Origin: a virus
IMG/VR virus record: IMGVR_UViG_3300032285_002284
Span: 1 to 22,490 of that record
Direction: 5' to 3' (one strand)
Length of the DNA: 22,490 bases
Shown here: one piece after another, positions 15,635-22,490 of the stretch
Layout of the letters: each line of letters starts with the position of its first letter
Position numbering within the stretch: position 1 is the stretch's first letter
The notes under the pieces: generated by a model
Told to the model about the DNA's origin: nothing
What the model saw: the letters and a program-made list of their open reading frames with translations, nothing else
The model's database searches: none
Made by a program: the position numbers and the translations under genes

Positions 15635-16132
15635 ATGTCTATGCTGCCCAAAATGATTATCTCTGACAGTTGCAAAAAGATGCTGGACGAAGCGGTCCAT
15701 TCCGAGCTGTACGCATCCAACCTGTACAAGCACATAGCCAATCAGGTTCAACGACTTGGCTACTTGGGCACGGCTAAGTTTTTTCTCAAGGAAAGCAAAG
15801 ATGAGCTGAAGCATTACCAGCTCCATGTTGACTTCCAGAACGATGTAGGTACGGTGGCCAAGGTCCCCATGATTGAGGCGATGAATGACACCATCGAGAC
15901 CCTTAGCGACGCCATTGAAACTGGGTATGAGACCGAGCTGGAGTTGTACAACAACTACAAGGAGTGGTACAGCGAGACATCAGACGATCCGGTGGTCCAG
16001 CAATTCCTTTTGCAATTCCTTGAAATCCAGCGCATCAGCGTCGGCGAATACGGCGACCTGCTGGCGCGTATTAACCTTGTCGACCAAGACAAGGCTGGCA
16101 TGCTTTTGATCGACCAAGAACTAGGCGGTTAA
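15635..16132 (+). CDS. Ferritin-like iron-storage protein (phage-encoded, FtnA type)
   Basis: A 165-residue protein of ferritin length, with AAGGA before ATG 15635. It aligns by eye along its whole length with bacterial FtnA. HSELYASNLY matches the first helix with Glu24 and Tyr31; DELKH matches the EEMTH motif with Glu57 and His60; Glu99 or Glu101 lies in helix C; Gln132 is in QFLEIQ; and the end LLIDQEL matches FtnA's FIDKEL. Relative to FtnA Glu17, Tyr24, Glu50 and His53 the offset is a constant seven. Ferroxidase ligands therefore appear intact, so Fe(II) oxidation and storage in a 24-mer is plausible. The gene sits between the two giant virion proteins with gaps of only 9 and 4 bases, so it is expressed with them. 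Packaging in the particle is speculation. Confidence 0.85.
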   Translation: MSMLPKMIISDSCKKMLDEAVHSELYASNLYKHIANQVQRLGYLGTAKFFLKESKDELKHYQLHVDFQNDVGTVAKVPMIEAMNDTIETLSDAIETGYETELELYNNYKEWYSETSDDPVVQQFLLQFLEIQRISVGEYGDLLARINLVDQDKAGMLLIDQELGG

Positions 16133-16136
16133 TCCT

Positions 16137-19100
16137 ATGGCTAATTGCACGTACAGGTTCACAGACCGTGACGGCAAAGAGCGAGTCATACAGGGCCAAG
16201 CCGCGTTCAAAGCCTACCTGGCCAGCGGTGGCCTAGAACACTTGCTGCCCAGCGCGCCTGTGGCGTTTAGCCGTGCGCAAAACCTGACCCCGGAACAAGT
16301 GCTCAAGCCAGAGACCATTGCAGCAGCCGAGGCCGCGATTGCCAAGTACAAGAAAGCCGAGCCGCCTGATCCCTTGACAGCCGAAGAGCGTTCGTTTGGC
16401 GAAGAGATGCTCCAGCCCCTGTACGATGGGGCCAAACGCAACAAGCCAGAATTTGATAAGACCCTGGACCGCATCGGTGAAGCGGTCAATGGCTACGCCA
16501 AAAAGCCCGGCATCAAAAAGCCGTACCGGGCTGTGACCAAACTGGTCACCGAGACGTTTTGGAAACGCGACGAAATCAAAGACTTGTTGCGCGGCACGAT
16601 TGTCGTCAACAACCTTAAAGACGTGCAAAACGCAATGGACGAAATCGGCAAAGTGTATGACTTTGACCGCATCAAAAACCGATTGTCGATTGACCTGGTT
16701 GACAGCAAAGGCGCGACCCTAAAAGGCAAGCCTTTGCCCACTGGTTACCAGGATGTGCTGACCAACGTCGTATTGCCTGACGGCACTGTTGCTGAGATTC
16801 AAATCAGCACGCCCGAGATGCTGGCTGCCAAGCACCTGGGCCATGAGATTTACGCGTTTGAACGCGAGATGCCAGACAGCCCAGTCAAGACCAAGATGGT
16901 CGAGCTTCAGAGAAAGATTTACTCCGAAGGCTTAGGCGCGTATGAAGGCAGAGCAGCAAAAGCGGTGAACACGCGCTCGAATTCAGCTTTGTCTACCGGG
17001 TCGGCTTTCTCGCGTACATCGGAAGGGTTGCGCGGCGAAGGCTCTGGTCCCCAGGCTGTGGCAGAGCGCCAGTCAGCAGAGACAGTTACGGGTACACCGT
17101 TCCAGTCAAAGAACATGGTGCCTGGTGGGAGAGATTTGAAATCGAATGTCATTGGAACCTCCGCCCCTATTATATCTGAAAGCACTGGTATCAACGTCAA
17201 CCAGGACGGAGAAAACCGGTACGCTGACAAAATAGTTGACGGGGAAAAGACACTTGAGACTAGGGCGTCTGACTCGCTCCGGCCATACGTCGGAAAACGG
17301 GTGTCGATTGTGCGCACAGGTGACGGCCCAGCCAAAGCAATTGGTGCGGTGACCATTGGTGAACCGATCCGGGTATCTACCCAAAAGCAATTTGACCAGT
17401 ACCGCGATCAAACCCTGGTGCCTAAAGGCTCCAAGTTTGACATTGCTCCTGGCCAAGTCAAGTACATGTACCCCTTGGAAAATCCAGTCCGTTACGCAAC
17501 TGAGCGCGATGTTGGTCTGGGTATTGTTGCCCGCAAAGTCGAGCCGCCAAGCAGGGCAGAGCAAAAGAATGCAGCGGCCAGTCGCGTAGAAGGTACAAGC
17601 GCCGAGCGATTCAAGCGCACGCCTGAGCTTCAGCAGGCCGTGGCCGACCTGCAAGCAGGCAATATTACCAGGGATGAGTACAACCGCATGGTTGACGAAT
17701 CGCGACCGGTGTACCCCTACGCCGCCGTGCCCGCCGTTACGACGCCCAAAGAAGCCCGTTACGCCCTGGCCAATGGCCGTGGCCAAAGCGCCGAGAAGGC
17801 AGCCAAGTATGGCGTGCCAACCATGACCTTAATCAAGGGCGACTGGGCGCAGCTCCGATTGGACATTCCGTCCTACCAAGAGCATGACACCTGGGTGGTC
17901 AGTGTGCATACACCCAAGTCAACCAACCGCGAAGTCCAGGCCGCATACGACGCTGGCCCGGTGGTGGGATATGAGTCCGTGGCCGCGCTGACCGACGTCA
18001 CCTTTGGCATGAACCAAAAGATGGCCGCAAGGATTGCTACTGGCACGGCCAAAGGCACCATTGCCACCATGCTTGGCAAGTGGTCACCGATCAGCAAGGC
18101 AGACGCCAAGGCCCGCGCCGACGCTGCGCTAAACGACCCGGCCTGGACCCAGGTCGGCATGGACCCGTTCCGCCACAGCTACTTCTACGACCGAGACACC
18201 ATGCGCCCTGTGCTTGCCGCAGACGAAGTGATCCAGGTCGGTCCCCTGGTCTTGGCCAAGAACGTGACGTTTGGCCAAGAGGCAGACATCACTGGCGCGC
18301 CTATCGCATTCGCCAAGCGCCAGCCGGTTGGTAAAGAGACCGAGGGCTGGTTGCTCAGCCGTGATGAGCTGGGCCGATTCCGTTTTGGTGCCGGTGCCAA
18401 GGCATACCGGTATGCAGCGGACGTGGCCAACGCGGTCCTGGACGTGGTCGGCATGAAACCGGTCAGCCCAGAGCTGTCCCGTGCGATGCGCAAGATGCGC
18501 ATGGAAGTCGACAAGGCACAGAACCTGACGGTCGATGTAGCCAAGTCCATGAAGGACCTGCCCGAGCAAGAGCGCCAGATGATCAGCGATGTGATCGAGG
18601 GCGAACTCAAGCGCGGTGCCACGCCACCCAAGCGAGTGCTGGAGATTGCCGCGTCTATGCAGGACATCATGTCTGAGCAATCGGCAGAGCTGGTCCGCCT
18701 GGGCATGCTGTCCAAAGACGCCGCTGGCCGCTGGGACGGCAAGTACCTGCCGCGTTTTTACGAACAGAAACTGGGCGACGAAGCCAAGGCTTGGATGAAA
18801 GCAGTCAAGGGATTGCTTGGCCGCAAACAAACCATGCAAGGTATTAAGGGCAGCAGCCTCAAGGCGCGCGGCATGTTTGAGACTGTACCGGTCGCTGATC
18901 TGGCAGACTGGGAAGCCGAGGGCTGGGCAGTGCGCGACGCTACCTACGATCCAGCGGTTGATACCGAGATCACAGTGTGGCGCGACTACACCAGGACGGA
19001 GCGCGACGACATGGGCGAGATTCGCGACGCCATGTTCCGCTTTGTCATGGGATACAACAAGAGCCAGCGCGACATCGCACTGGGCCGCTTGTATGAAAAC

Positions 19101-20735
19101 CTGGCCGCAACCTACGCAAGCAAGACAGAACAGCCGGGCTATGTCCAGGTGCCCGCGACCAACGTCGAAGACACGTTTGCCAAGCGCTACGGCAAGCTGG
19201 CCGGTAAGTGGGTGCCCAGTGAAATCCTGGACCAGCTCACTGCTTTTGATAGCACCATGCAGAACGACTTGACCAAGATTTACATGAAGGGTTTGTCGAT
19301 GTGGAAAGAGGGCAAGACTGTCCTCAACCCAGTTGCTCACGCAAACAACGTGCTGTCGAACTTGACGATGGCCCACTTCGCTGGCGTGTCTTACTGGGAT
19401 GCACACAAGTACATCGGTTCCATCAAAGACCTGGTCAAGGGCGGCGCAATGGTGGACGAAGCCAAAGAAGCCGGTTTGTTTGGCGGCACATTCAACCGCG
19501 CCGAGCTGACCGACGCCATGCCTGAAGAGCTGAAGGTGTTGGCCCAAATGGCAGAAACCAAAAGCAAGCGCGCTGTTGAAATGGTCTGGAACGGTTTATC
19601 TTTGTGGATGCGCAAACCCTTGGGCAAAGCGTATGCGGCAGAGGATGATTTCTTCCGATACATGATCTATCGCGACGCGCGTAACCAGGGCCTAAGCCCG
19701 GACGACTCAGTCGACTACGCGTTGAAGTACATGTTCTCTTACGACGACATGCCCAAGGGCGCGCGTGTGATTCGTGACATGCCGGTCGGTTTGCCGTTCT
19801 TTGCCTATACGTACAAGGTCGTGCCAGCCTTGGTCAATACAGCCCTTGAACACCCGGCCCGCTATGCGGCCCCTGCCGTTGCGCTTTACGTGGCAAATGC
19901 GGCCATGTACGCCATTGCTGCAAGCCTTGGCGGTGGTGATGACGAAGACTGGTGGACCATCATCCGTCGATACATGACCGACCCAGAATTCCGTCAGCGG
20001 TCTAAAGACTTGGAGCAACAAGAGCGTAAGAACTTGCCCGAATGGATGAAGGGCGCAAGCCTGGCCCTAGGCACAGAAAAGACGATCCGCCTGGGCATGG
20101 ACGACCTGACCAATTTGCCCGTGTTCCTTGATGTCAGCCGTATCTTTCCCGGTGGCGATCTGTTCGACGCGCACAATAACGCAGGGGGTATCCCTATGCT
20201 TGCGCCTTTGACGCCAAATAGCCCCATCTTGACTATTGCCTCGGCCATGCTTTTTAACAAGGACACGTTCCGTGGCCAGGACATCGTCAAGAAAACGGAT
20301 ACCAGTGCCGAGGCAGCTCAGAAACGCGCGGCTTGGATGTGGAAGCAAATGACCCCGGCAATTGCCGTGGGCAACACGCACTTTGAGCGGGCCATGAATG
20401 TGATTGCCAATGTAACTGGCCAACCTGTGAATGTCGGCCTGGCTGAGTACACGGGTATCGGCAAGGACGGCCTGCCAATCACACCAGGCTACGCGGCCTT
20501 GCAAACTGTCGGCATCAAGGCCAGGCCAATCGACCTGGACACTTCAGAAAAGATTCAGAAGGCGCAAACGAAAGCCCTGGTCCGCGAATTGGAAGCGCAG
20601 ATCAAACAGTCTCAACGCTTGGAAAACAAAGGTGCCATCAGCCCCACAACAGGCGAAGCAGAGCGCGAAAAGCTGCGCCAGAAAAAGCAGTTCATTCGTC
20701 AAGGTTTGACCGTTGAAGGTGAGGAGAAGGACTAA
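16137..20735 (+). CDS. Giant polyvalent virion protein (1532 aa): RelA/SpoT-like fold, ASCH, LPD-type C-terminal half
   Basis: Residues 1-38 form a short N-terminal module (CTYRFTDRDGKERVIQG) seen at the start of other such proteins. Residues about 95-255 resemble a RelA/SpoT-type domain: LLRGTIVV (from about 150), GYQD (203-206), EIQIST (220-225) and K232...GHEIY (His236). Residues about 360-455 form an ASCH (PUA-like) domain with the signature KIVDGEKTLETR at 365-376 and YVGKRVSIVRTG. Residues about 500-735 contain a polyvalent-associated region ending YDRDTMRPVLAADEVI. Residues about 770-1420 look like an LPD38-type region (AEDDFFRYMIYRDARNQG; PFFAYTYKVVP) with a hydrophobic stretch near 1240-1265. 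The C-terminus is a charged helix. The role is probably ejection into the host plus defence-related enzyme activities. ASCH is the best supported domain; RelA/SpoT and LPD38 are pattern-based. Its last 44 bases overlap the convergent wHTH gene. Confidence 0.8.
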   Translation: MANCTYRFTDRDGKERVIQGQAAFKAYLASGGLEHLLPSAPVAFSRAQNLTPEQVLKPETIAAAEAAIAKYKKAEPPDPLTAEERSFGEEMLQPLYDGAKRNKPEFDKTLDRIGEAVNGYAKKPGIKKPYRAVTKLVTETFWKRDEIKDLLRGTIVVNNLKDVQNAMDEIGKVYDFDRIKNRLSIDLVDSKGATLKGKPLPTGYQDVLTNVVLPDGTVAEIQISTPEMLAAKHLGHEIYAFEREMPDSPVKTKMVELQRKIYSEGLGAYEGRAAKAVNTRSNSALSTGSAFSRTSEGLRGEGSGPQAVAERQSAETVTGTPFQSKNMVPGGRDLKSNVIGTSAPIISESTGINVNQDGENRYADKIVDGEKTLETRASDSLRPYVGKRVSIVRTGDGPAKAIGAVTIGEPIRVSTQKQFDQYRDQTLVPKGSKFDIAPGQVKYMYPLENPVRYATERDVGLGIVARKVEPPSRAEQKNAAASRVEGTSAERFKRTPELQQAVADLQAGNITRDEYNRMVDESRPVYPYAAVPAVTTPKEARYALANGRGQSAEKAAKYGVPTMTLIKGDWAQLRLDIPSYQEHDTWVVSVHTPKSTNREVQAAYDAGPVVGYESVAALTDVTFGMNQKMAARIATGTAKGTIATMLGKWSPISKADAKARADAALNDPAWTQVGMDPFRHSYFYDRDTMRPVLAADEVIQVGPLVLAKNVTFGQEADITGAPIAFAKRQPVGKETEGWLLSRDELGRFRFGAGAKAYRYAADVANAVLDVVGMKPVSPELSRAMRKMRMEVDKAQNLTVDVAKSMKDLPEQERQMISDVIEGELKRGATPPKRVLEIAASMQDIMSEQSAELVRLGMLSKDAAGRWDGKYLPRFYEQKLGDEAKAWMKAVKGLLGRKQTMQGIKGSSLKARGMFETVPVADLADWEAEGWAVRDATYDPAVDTEITVWRDYTRTERDDMGEIRDAMFRFVMGYNKSQRDIALGRLYENLAATYASKTEQPGYVQVPATNVEDTFAKRYGKLAGKWVPSEILDQLTAFDSTMQNDLTKIYMKGLSMWKEGKTVLNPVAHANNVLSNLTMAHFAGVSYWDAHKYIGSIKDLVKGGAMVDEAKEAGLFGGTFNRAELTDAMPEELKVLAQMAETKSKRAVEMVWNGLSLWMRKPLGKAYAAEDDFFRYMIYRDARNQGLSPDDSVDYALKYMFSYDDMPKGARVIRDMPVGLPFFAYTYKVVPALVNTALEHPARYAAPAVALYVANAAMYAIAASLGGGDDEDWWTIIRRYMTDPEFRQRSKDLEQQERKNLPEWMKGASLALGTEKTIRLGMDDLTNLPVFLDVSRIFPGGDLFDAHNNAGGIPMLAPLTPNSPILTIASAMLFNKDTFRGQDIVKKTDTSAEAAQKRAAWMWKQMTPAIAVGNTHFERAMNVIANVTGQPVNVGLAEYTGIGKDGLPITPGYAALQTVGIKARPIDLDTSEKIQKAQTKALVRELEAQIKQSQRLENKGAISPTTGEAEREKLRQKKQFIRQGLTVEGEEKD

Positions 20736-20961
20736 CCGGGGGCGGGCAGTTGTCCGGGATCGGCACCGCCACCCACACGGCTGCGTACTGGCCCCTGTTG
20801 GGCCCAACCCATCGGTCTATGTAGCAGTCGGCCATCTTCGGCAACGCGCGTCTGACGCTGTTCTCATCCAAGCCAGTGCGGTCTGCCAGGTCGGGCGCGG
20901 TAAGTCCGTCCGAGTTGCGCAGCAAGTGGGCGCGGATCGTGGGGTGTTGTGATGTGGTCAT
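20692..20961 (-). CDS. Small winged-helix DNA-binding protein
   Basis: An 89-residue protein. I start at the ATG at 20961, which overlaps the upstream stop (ATGA), rather than 24 codons earlier. Residues about 8-60 look like a winged helix-turn-helix: HPTIRAHLLRNSDG, then LTAPDLADRTGLDENSVRRA with a recognition-helix pattern, then a strand GQYAAVWVAV. A Pro/Ser-rich tail follows. It is the last gene of the minus-strand cassette and its 3' end overlaps the end of the 1532-residue virion gene by 44 bases. It could regulate the cassette or the switch to late genes; the target is unknown. Confidence 0.65.
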   Translation of the reverse strand: MTTSQHPTIRAHLLRNSDGLTAPDLADRTGLDENSVRRALPKMADCYIDRWVGPNRGQYAAVWVAVPIPDNCPPPVSPSPHLQRSNLDE

Positions 20962-21590
20962 TCGTCTTTGCCTTTGATGTCGTAGAACCAATCGTCGCCC
21001 GCGCTCCACTTGCGCGTGCCATCCACCGACCATAGATGTTGCGCTGCCTGGAAGTCGGGGAACTTCGTTTCAGAAGGAACCAGGCTTTGGTCATACCACA
21101 GGCACCGGTTGTTTGGCTGGCAGGCAAACTGCCCGTTCTCAAGGCGTATGAAATTAAACGACTTGTGCTCTTCGGCTTGCTCGGTAAAACCCGTGTCTAG
21201 GTCCTGGCCGTCAGCGCAAAAATCCACGGTGAATAAGTAGTTGCCGTAATACCATTGCTTGTCTTTGCCTAGAAACTTCACGCCCAGGTTGCGCAAAGCA
21301 ATCTTCTCAACGACCGTAAACCGGTAGCCCATGCAGTCCCATAGCTGCAAGAAGTCGATGGGCAAATCACCGTGGTCTTCTTTCCAGACGTATGCGTGGA
21401 TCGGCAACTTGTCGTACAGCGCGCCGTAAGTTGGCAGCAGCGACTCAATCCTGAACACCTGGCCGCGAAGCCCTTTTATGCTGATCCAAACCGCAGGCTC
21501 TAATTCGCCGTGGCCTTTGGTGAAGTTGTAAAGAAATTCTTTTTTTACAAAACACTTAATCGGGGGCAGTGATGCCACTATGTAGCTCAT
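20958..21590 (-). CDS. Conserved phage protein of unknown function (210 aa)
   Basis: A soluble, aromatic-rich protein of mixed strand/helix character without membrane segment. Notable segments are IKGLRGQVFRIESLLPTYG, LPIHAYVWKEDHG, and a Cys/Trp-containing C-terminal part (VDFCADGQDLDTGF; FACQPNNRCLWYDQSLVP). There are Cys residues in the CQPNNRC pair, but no complete metal site can be named. From memory similar proteins occur in early or accessory regions of aquatic phages with no known role. Its stop overlaps the wHTH start and its own start overlaps the upstream small gene, so it is fully coupled in the cassette. Confidence 0.8.
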   Translation of the reverse strand: MSYIVASLPPIKCFVKKEFLYNFTKGHGELEPAVWISIKGLRGQVFRIESLLPTYGALYDKLPIHAYVWKEDHGDLPIDFLQLWDCMGYRFTVVEKIALRNLGVKFLGKDKQWYYGNYLFTVDFCADGQDLDTGFTEQAEEHKSFNFIRLENGQFACQPNNRCLWYDQSLVPSETKFPDFQAAQHLWSVDGTRKWSAGDDWFYDIKGKDE

Positions 21591-21763
21591 GCGTTTAGCT
21601 CCTTTAGCTTATCGTTTACCGCGTCAATCAAAATGTTCAGGTCAATGTCAGACGACCAGGCTGTGTGGTACTCGCTTCGGGTTATGCACTCTTCCCTTTG
21701 CGTCTTTGTCAAGCTGACCCATGGCTTCTTGTAGACCTGGATGTCGTCATCGTCGTCTATCAT
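21587..21763 (-). CDS. Small acidic phage protein (58 aa)
   Basis: A short gene found in the 156 bases between two called genes. It has GGAG seven bases before the ATG at 21763. The stop overlaps the next start as ATGA, and the start lies inside the preceding gene (17-base overlap). The product begins MIDDDDDIQVYKKPWVSL and ends in a helix (DLNILIDAVNDKLKELNA). The central TKTQREECITRSEYHTAW is helical and polar. The pattern of an N-terminal acidic strand, W-V-x-L-T and a final 'LKE-N' helix recurs in many tiny phage proteins of unknown function. Confidence 0.75.
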   Translation of the reverse strand: MIDDDDDIQVYKKPWVSLTKTQREECITRSEYHTAWSSDIDLNILIDAVNDKLKELNA

Positions 21764-21995
21764 TGTTCTTCTCCCAAGTGCAAGCGAAACATACCTTCAT
21801 CATCCAGCGCACAAACCAGTTTGGCTCTTTACCTTTTCTGGGAATGTAAACAAAGCCTTGGTTGTCTTGTGGGGTGTTGCCAAACATATAGCACTTCCAC
21901 TCCGATCGCTCGGGTAGTTTGATAGTGTAGAAATTATCAGATGCAAGTCCCAGCTTGTCCTGCGCCATGTCTTTTTTAGATGTATAGCCTGTCAT
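21747..21995 (-). CDS. Small conserved phage protein with 'FGNTPQDNQGFVYIPRKG' core (82 aa)
   Basis: An 82-residue basic protein. The core reads KCYMFGNTPQDNQGFVYIP, followed by EPNWFVRWMMKVCFACTWEK. From memory this pattern (one Cys, Gly-rich turn, 'PN-x-F-x-RWM' and a final C-x-W-x-K) is common in uncharacterised proteins of aquatic phage early regions. The start at 21995 overlaps the upstream stop (ATGA); an internal Met at residue 10 is an alternative start. Function unknown. Confidence 0.75.
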   Translation of the reverse strand: MTGYTSKKDMAQDKLGLASDNFYTIKLPERSEWKCYMFGNTPQDNQGFVYIPRKGKEPNWFVRWMMKVCFACTWEKNNDRRR

Positions 21996-22213
21996 GTTGT
22001 TTTGCTCGGTGGTTTAACGGATAGGGCGATGCAGGTGCCTTCTAACGTGGTCATCTTGCTTTGGTTTGCATCTTGTGCAACCCGGTTCATGTGCGCCTTT
22101 TGATCGTCAATAGACGCCCTGCATTGCTGTTCGGTTTTGTGATACGACTGGCCCTGCATGAAGTTGCAGTTATCGGCCAGGCAGATATAGAGCACCGCAA
22201 TGTAGATGTTCAT
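21992..22213 (-). CDS. Small exported-type Cys-containing protein (73 aa)
   Basis: The N-terminus MNIYIAVLYICLADNCNF looks like a signal peptide or membrane anchor. It is followed by a polar helix with further Cys residues (EQQCRASIDDQKAHMNRV; LEGTCIALSVKPP). It resembles in plan the two small hydrophobic-plus-Cys proteins of the plus-strand lysis region but has no clear sequence identity to them. Four-base overlaps couple it on both sides. An envelope location is inferred; the role is unknown. Confidence 0.7.
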   Translation of the reverse strand: MNIYIAVLYICLADNCNFMQGQSYHKTEQQCRASIDDQKAHMNRVAQDANQSKMTTLEGTCIALSVKPPSKTT

Positions 22214-22392
22214 GCTTGTCCCCTTGCTCTGATTAAATCAGCCGCTTGGTACGGCTCTGCGATTTCCGCAATCTTGGCGCACTCCTCACGCTCATGTGCT
22301 GCTACCAATGCAGCAAATTCTTCAGTCGCTTTTTGCCATTCGGGGTGCTGTATCGGATAACCCACCCGCTTTGCTAGTTCAATGATGTTCAT
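22210..22392 (-). CDS. Small phage protein of the 'EREECAKIAE...IRARG' type (60 aa)
   Basis: I start at the ATG at 22392 (MNIIELAKRVGYPIQHPEWQ), which follows a GGGGGAC stretch and overlaps the stop of the tiny upstream gene as ATGA. A longer reading to 22455 would swallow most of that gene. The helix LVAAHEREECAKIAEI and the end ADLIRARGQ are a recurrent pattern in short phage proteins of early regions. Function unknown. Confidence 0.8.
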   Translation of the reverse strand: MNIIELAKRVGYPIQHPEWQKATEEFAALVAAHEREECAKIAEIAEPYQAADLIRARGQA

Positions 22393-22487
22393 TTCTTTGT
22401 CCCCCAATTTGCAATGCAAGCTGCCACCCAAACGACCAGCCACCAAAGCGCCCAAAAGTGGGCATCCATAAAGTCAACAATATTCAT
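22389..22487 (-). CDS. 32-residue single-TM microprotein
   Basis: From ATG at 22487 the frame codes MNIVDFMDAHFWALWWLVVW, then VAACIANWGTKK, a single Trp-rich membrane helix with a basic end. The stop overlaps the next start as ATGA, the linkage seen through this cassette. It is too short for routine ORF calling. Its upstream region is cut by the window edge, so its ribosome site is not visible. Function unknown. Confidence 0.6.
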   Translation of the reverse strand: MNIVDFMDAHFWALWWLVVWVAACIANWGTKK

Positions 22488-22490
22488 GTG

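Noticed and set aside
18129-19547. 472-codon minus-strand ORF opposite the second giant gene
   Set aside because: It mirrors the codon bias of the sense gene, which has strong family-like motifs here, and the product is His/Val/Gln-rich without recognisable domains.

Overview
The window is part of a tailed-phage (Caudoviricetes) genome. Its gene order suits a podovirus-like phage of a Gram-negative, probably aquatic proteobacterial host. That rests on a lysozyme-type endolysin with holin-like membrane proteins, a peptidase S74 tail-fibre end, a run of Ala/Gly/Gln-rich internal-virion or ejection-type proteins, and two very large 'polyvalent' proteins. No host gene, tRNA, integrase, insertion sequence or attachment site was seen. 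The host assignment is inference. Most genes overlap by 1-4 bases or sit a few bases apart, so there are almost no non-coding stretches.

Layout. (1) 3-1799: 3' part of an AT-richer tail-fibre gene ending in an S74 auto-processing chaperone domain. (2) 1811-4430: a tightly coupled run of small genes ending in a lysis cassette. It holds several membrane proteins, a holin-like protein, two tiny hydrophobic/Cys proteins missed by long-ORF calling, and a glycoside hydrolase 24 endolysin with an E-C-T catalytic triad. (3) 4431-4526: the only clear control region, a good sigma70-type promoter followed at once by two hairpins, the second a textbook intrinsic terminator. (4) 4527-9941: the ejection or inner-virion module. 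It has a 636-residue protein with 40 unbroken 11-residue repeats, a GNAT-like protein and four further probable virion proteins. (5) 9938-20735: two giant polyvalent proteins of 1895 and 1532 residues, with a ferritin-like gene between them. The first shows an HExxH zincin motif, a probable ADP-ribosyltransferase-type domain and a possible HhH-GPD-like domain. The second shows a RelA/SpoT-like fold, an ASCH domain and a long LPD-type C-terminal half. (6) 20692-22487, minus strand: seven small overlapping genes running towards the virion genes, ending in a winged-helix protein whose 3' end overlaps the last virion gene.

How the genes may work together. The plus-strand block reads as a late program of fibre, lysis and proteins packaged in the particle and delivered with the DNA. 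The giant proteins carry enzyme-like domains known from phage-host conflict, and a ferritin with its ferroxidase ligands kept lies between them. That raises the possibility of an iron-handling protein made with, or loaded into, the virion. The minus-strand block looks like a separate accessory cassette.

Most unusual points: the phage ferritin; two out-of-frame small ORFs inside the 1895-residue gene, each with a near-ideal ribosome binding site and sharing a motif; the perfect 40 x 11-residue rod; the promoter-then-terminator element; and recurrent F-[S/Q/A]-x-[K/R]-like motifs at domain borders of the giant proteins.
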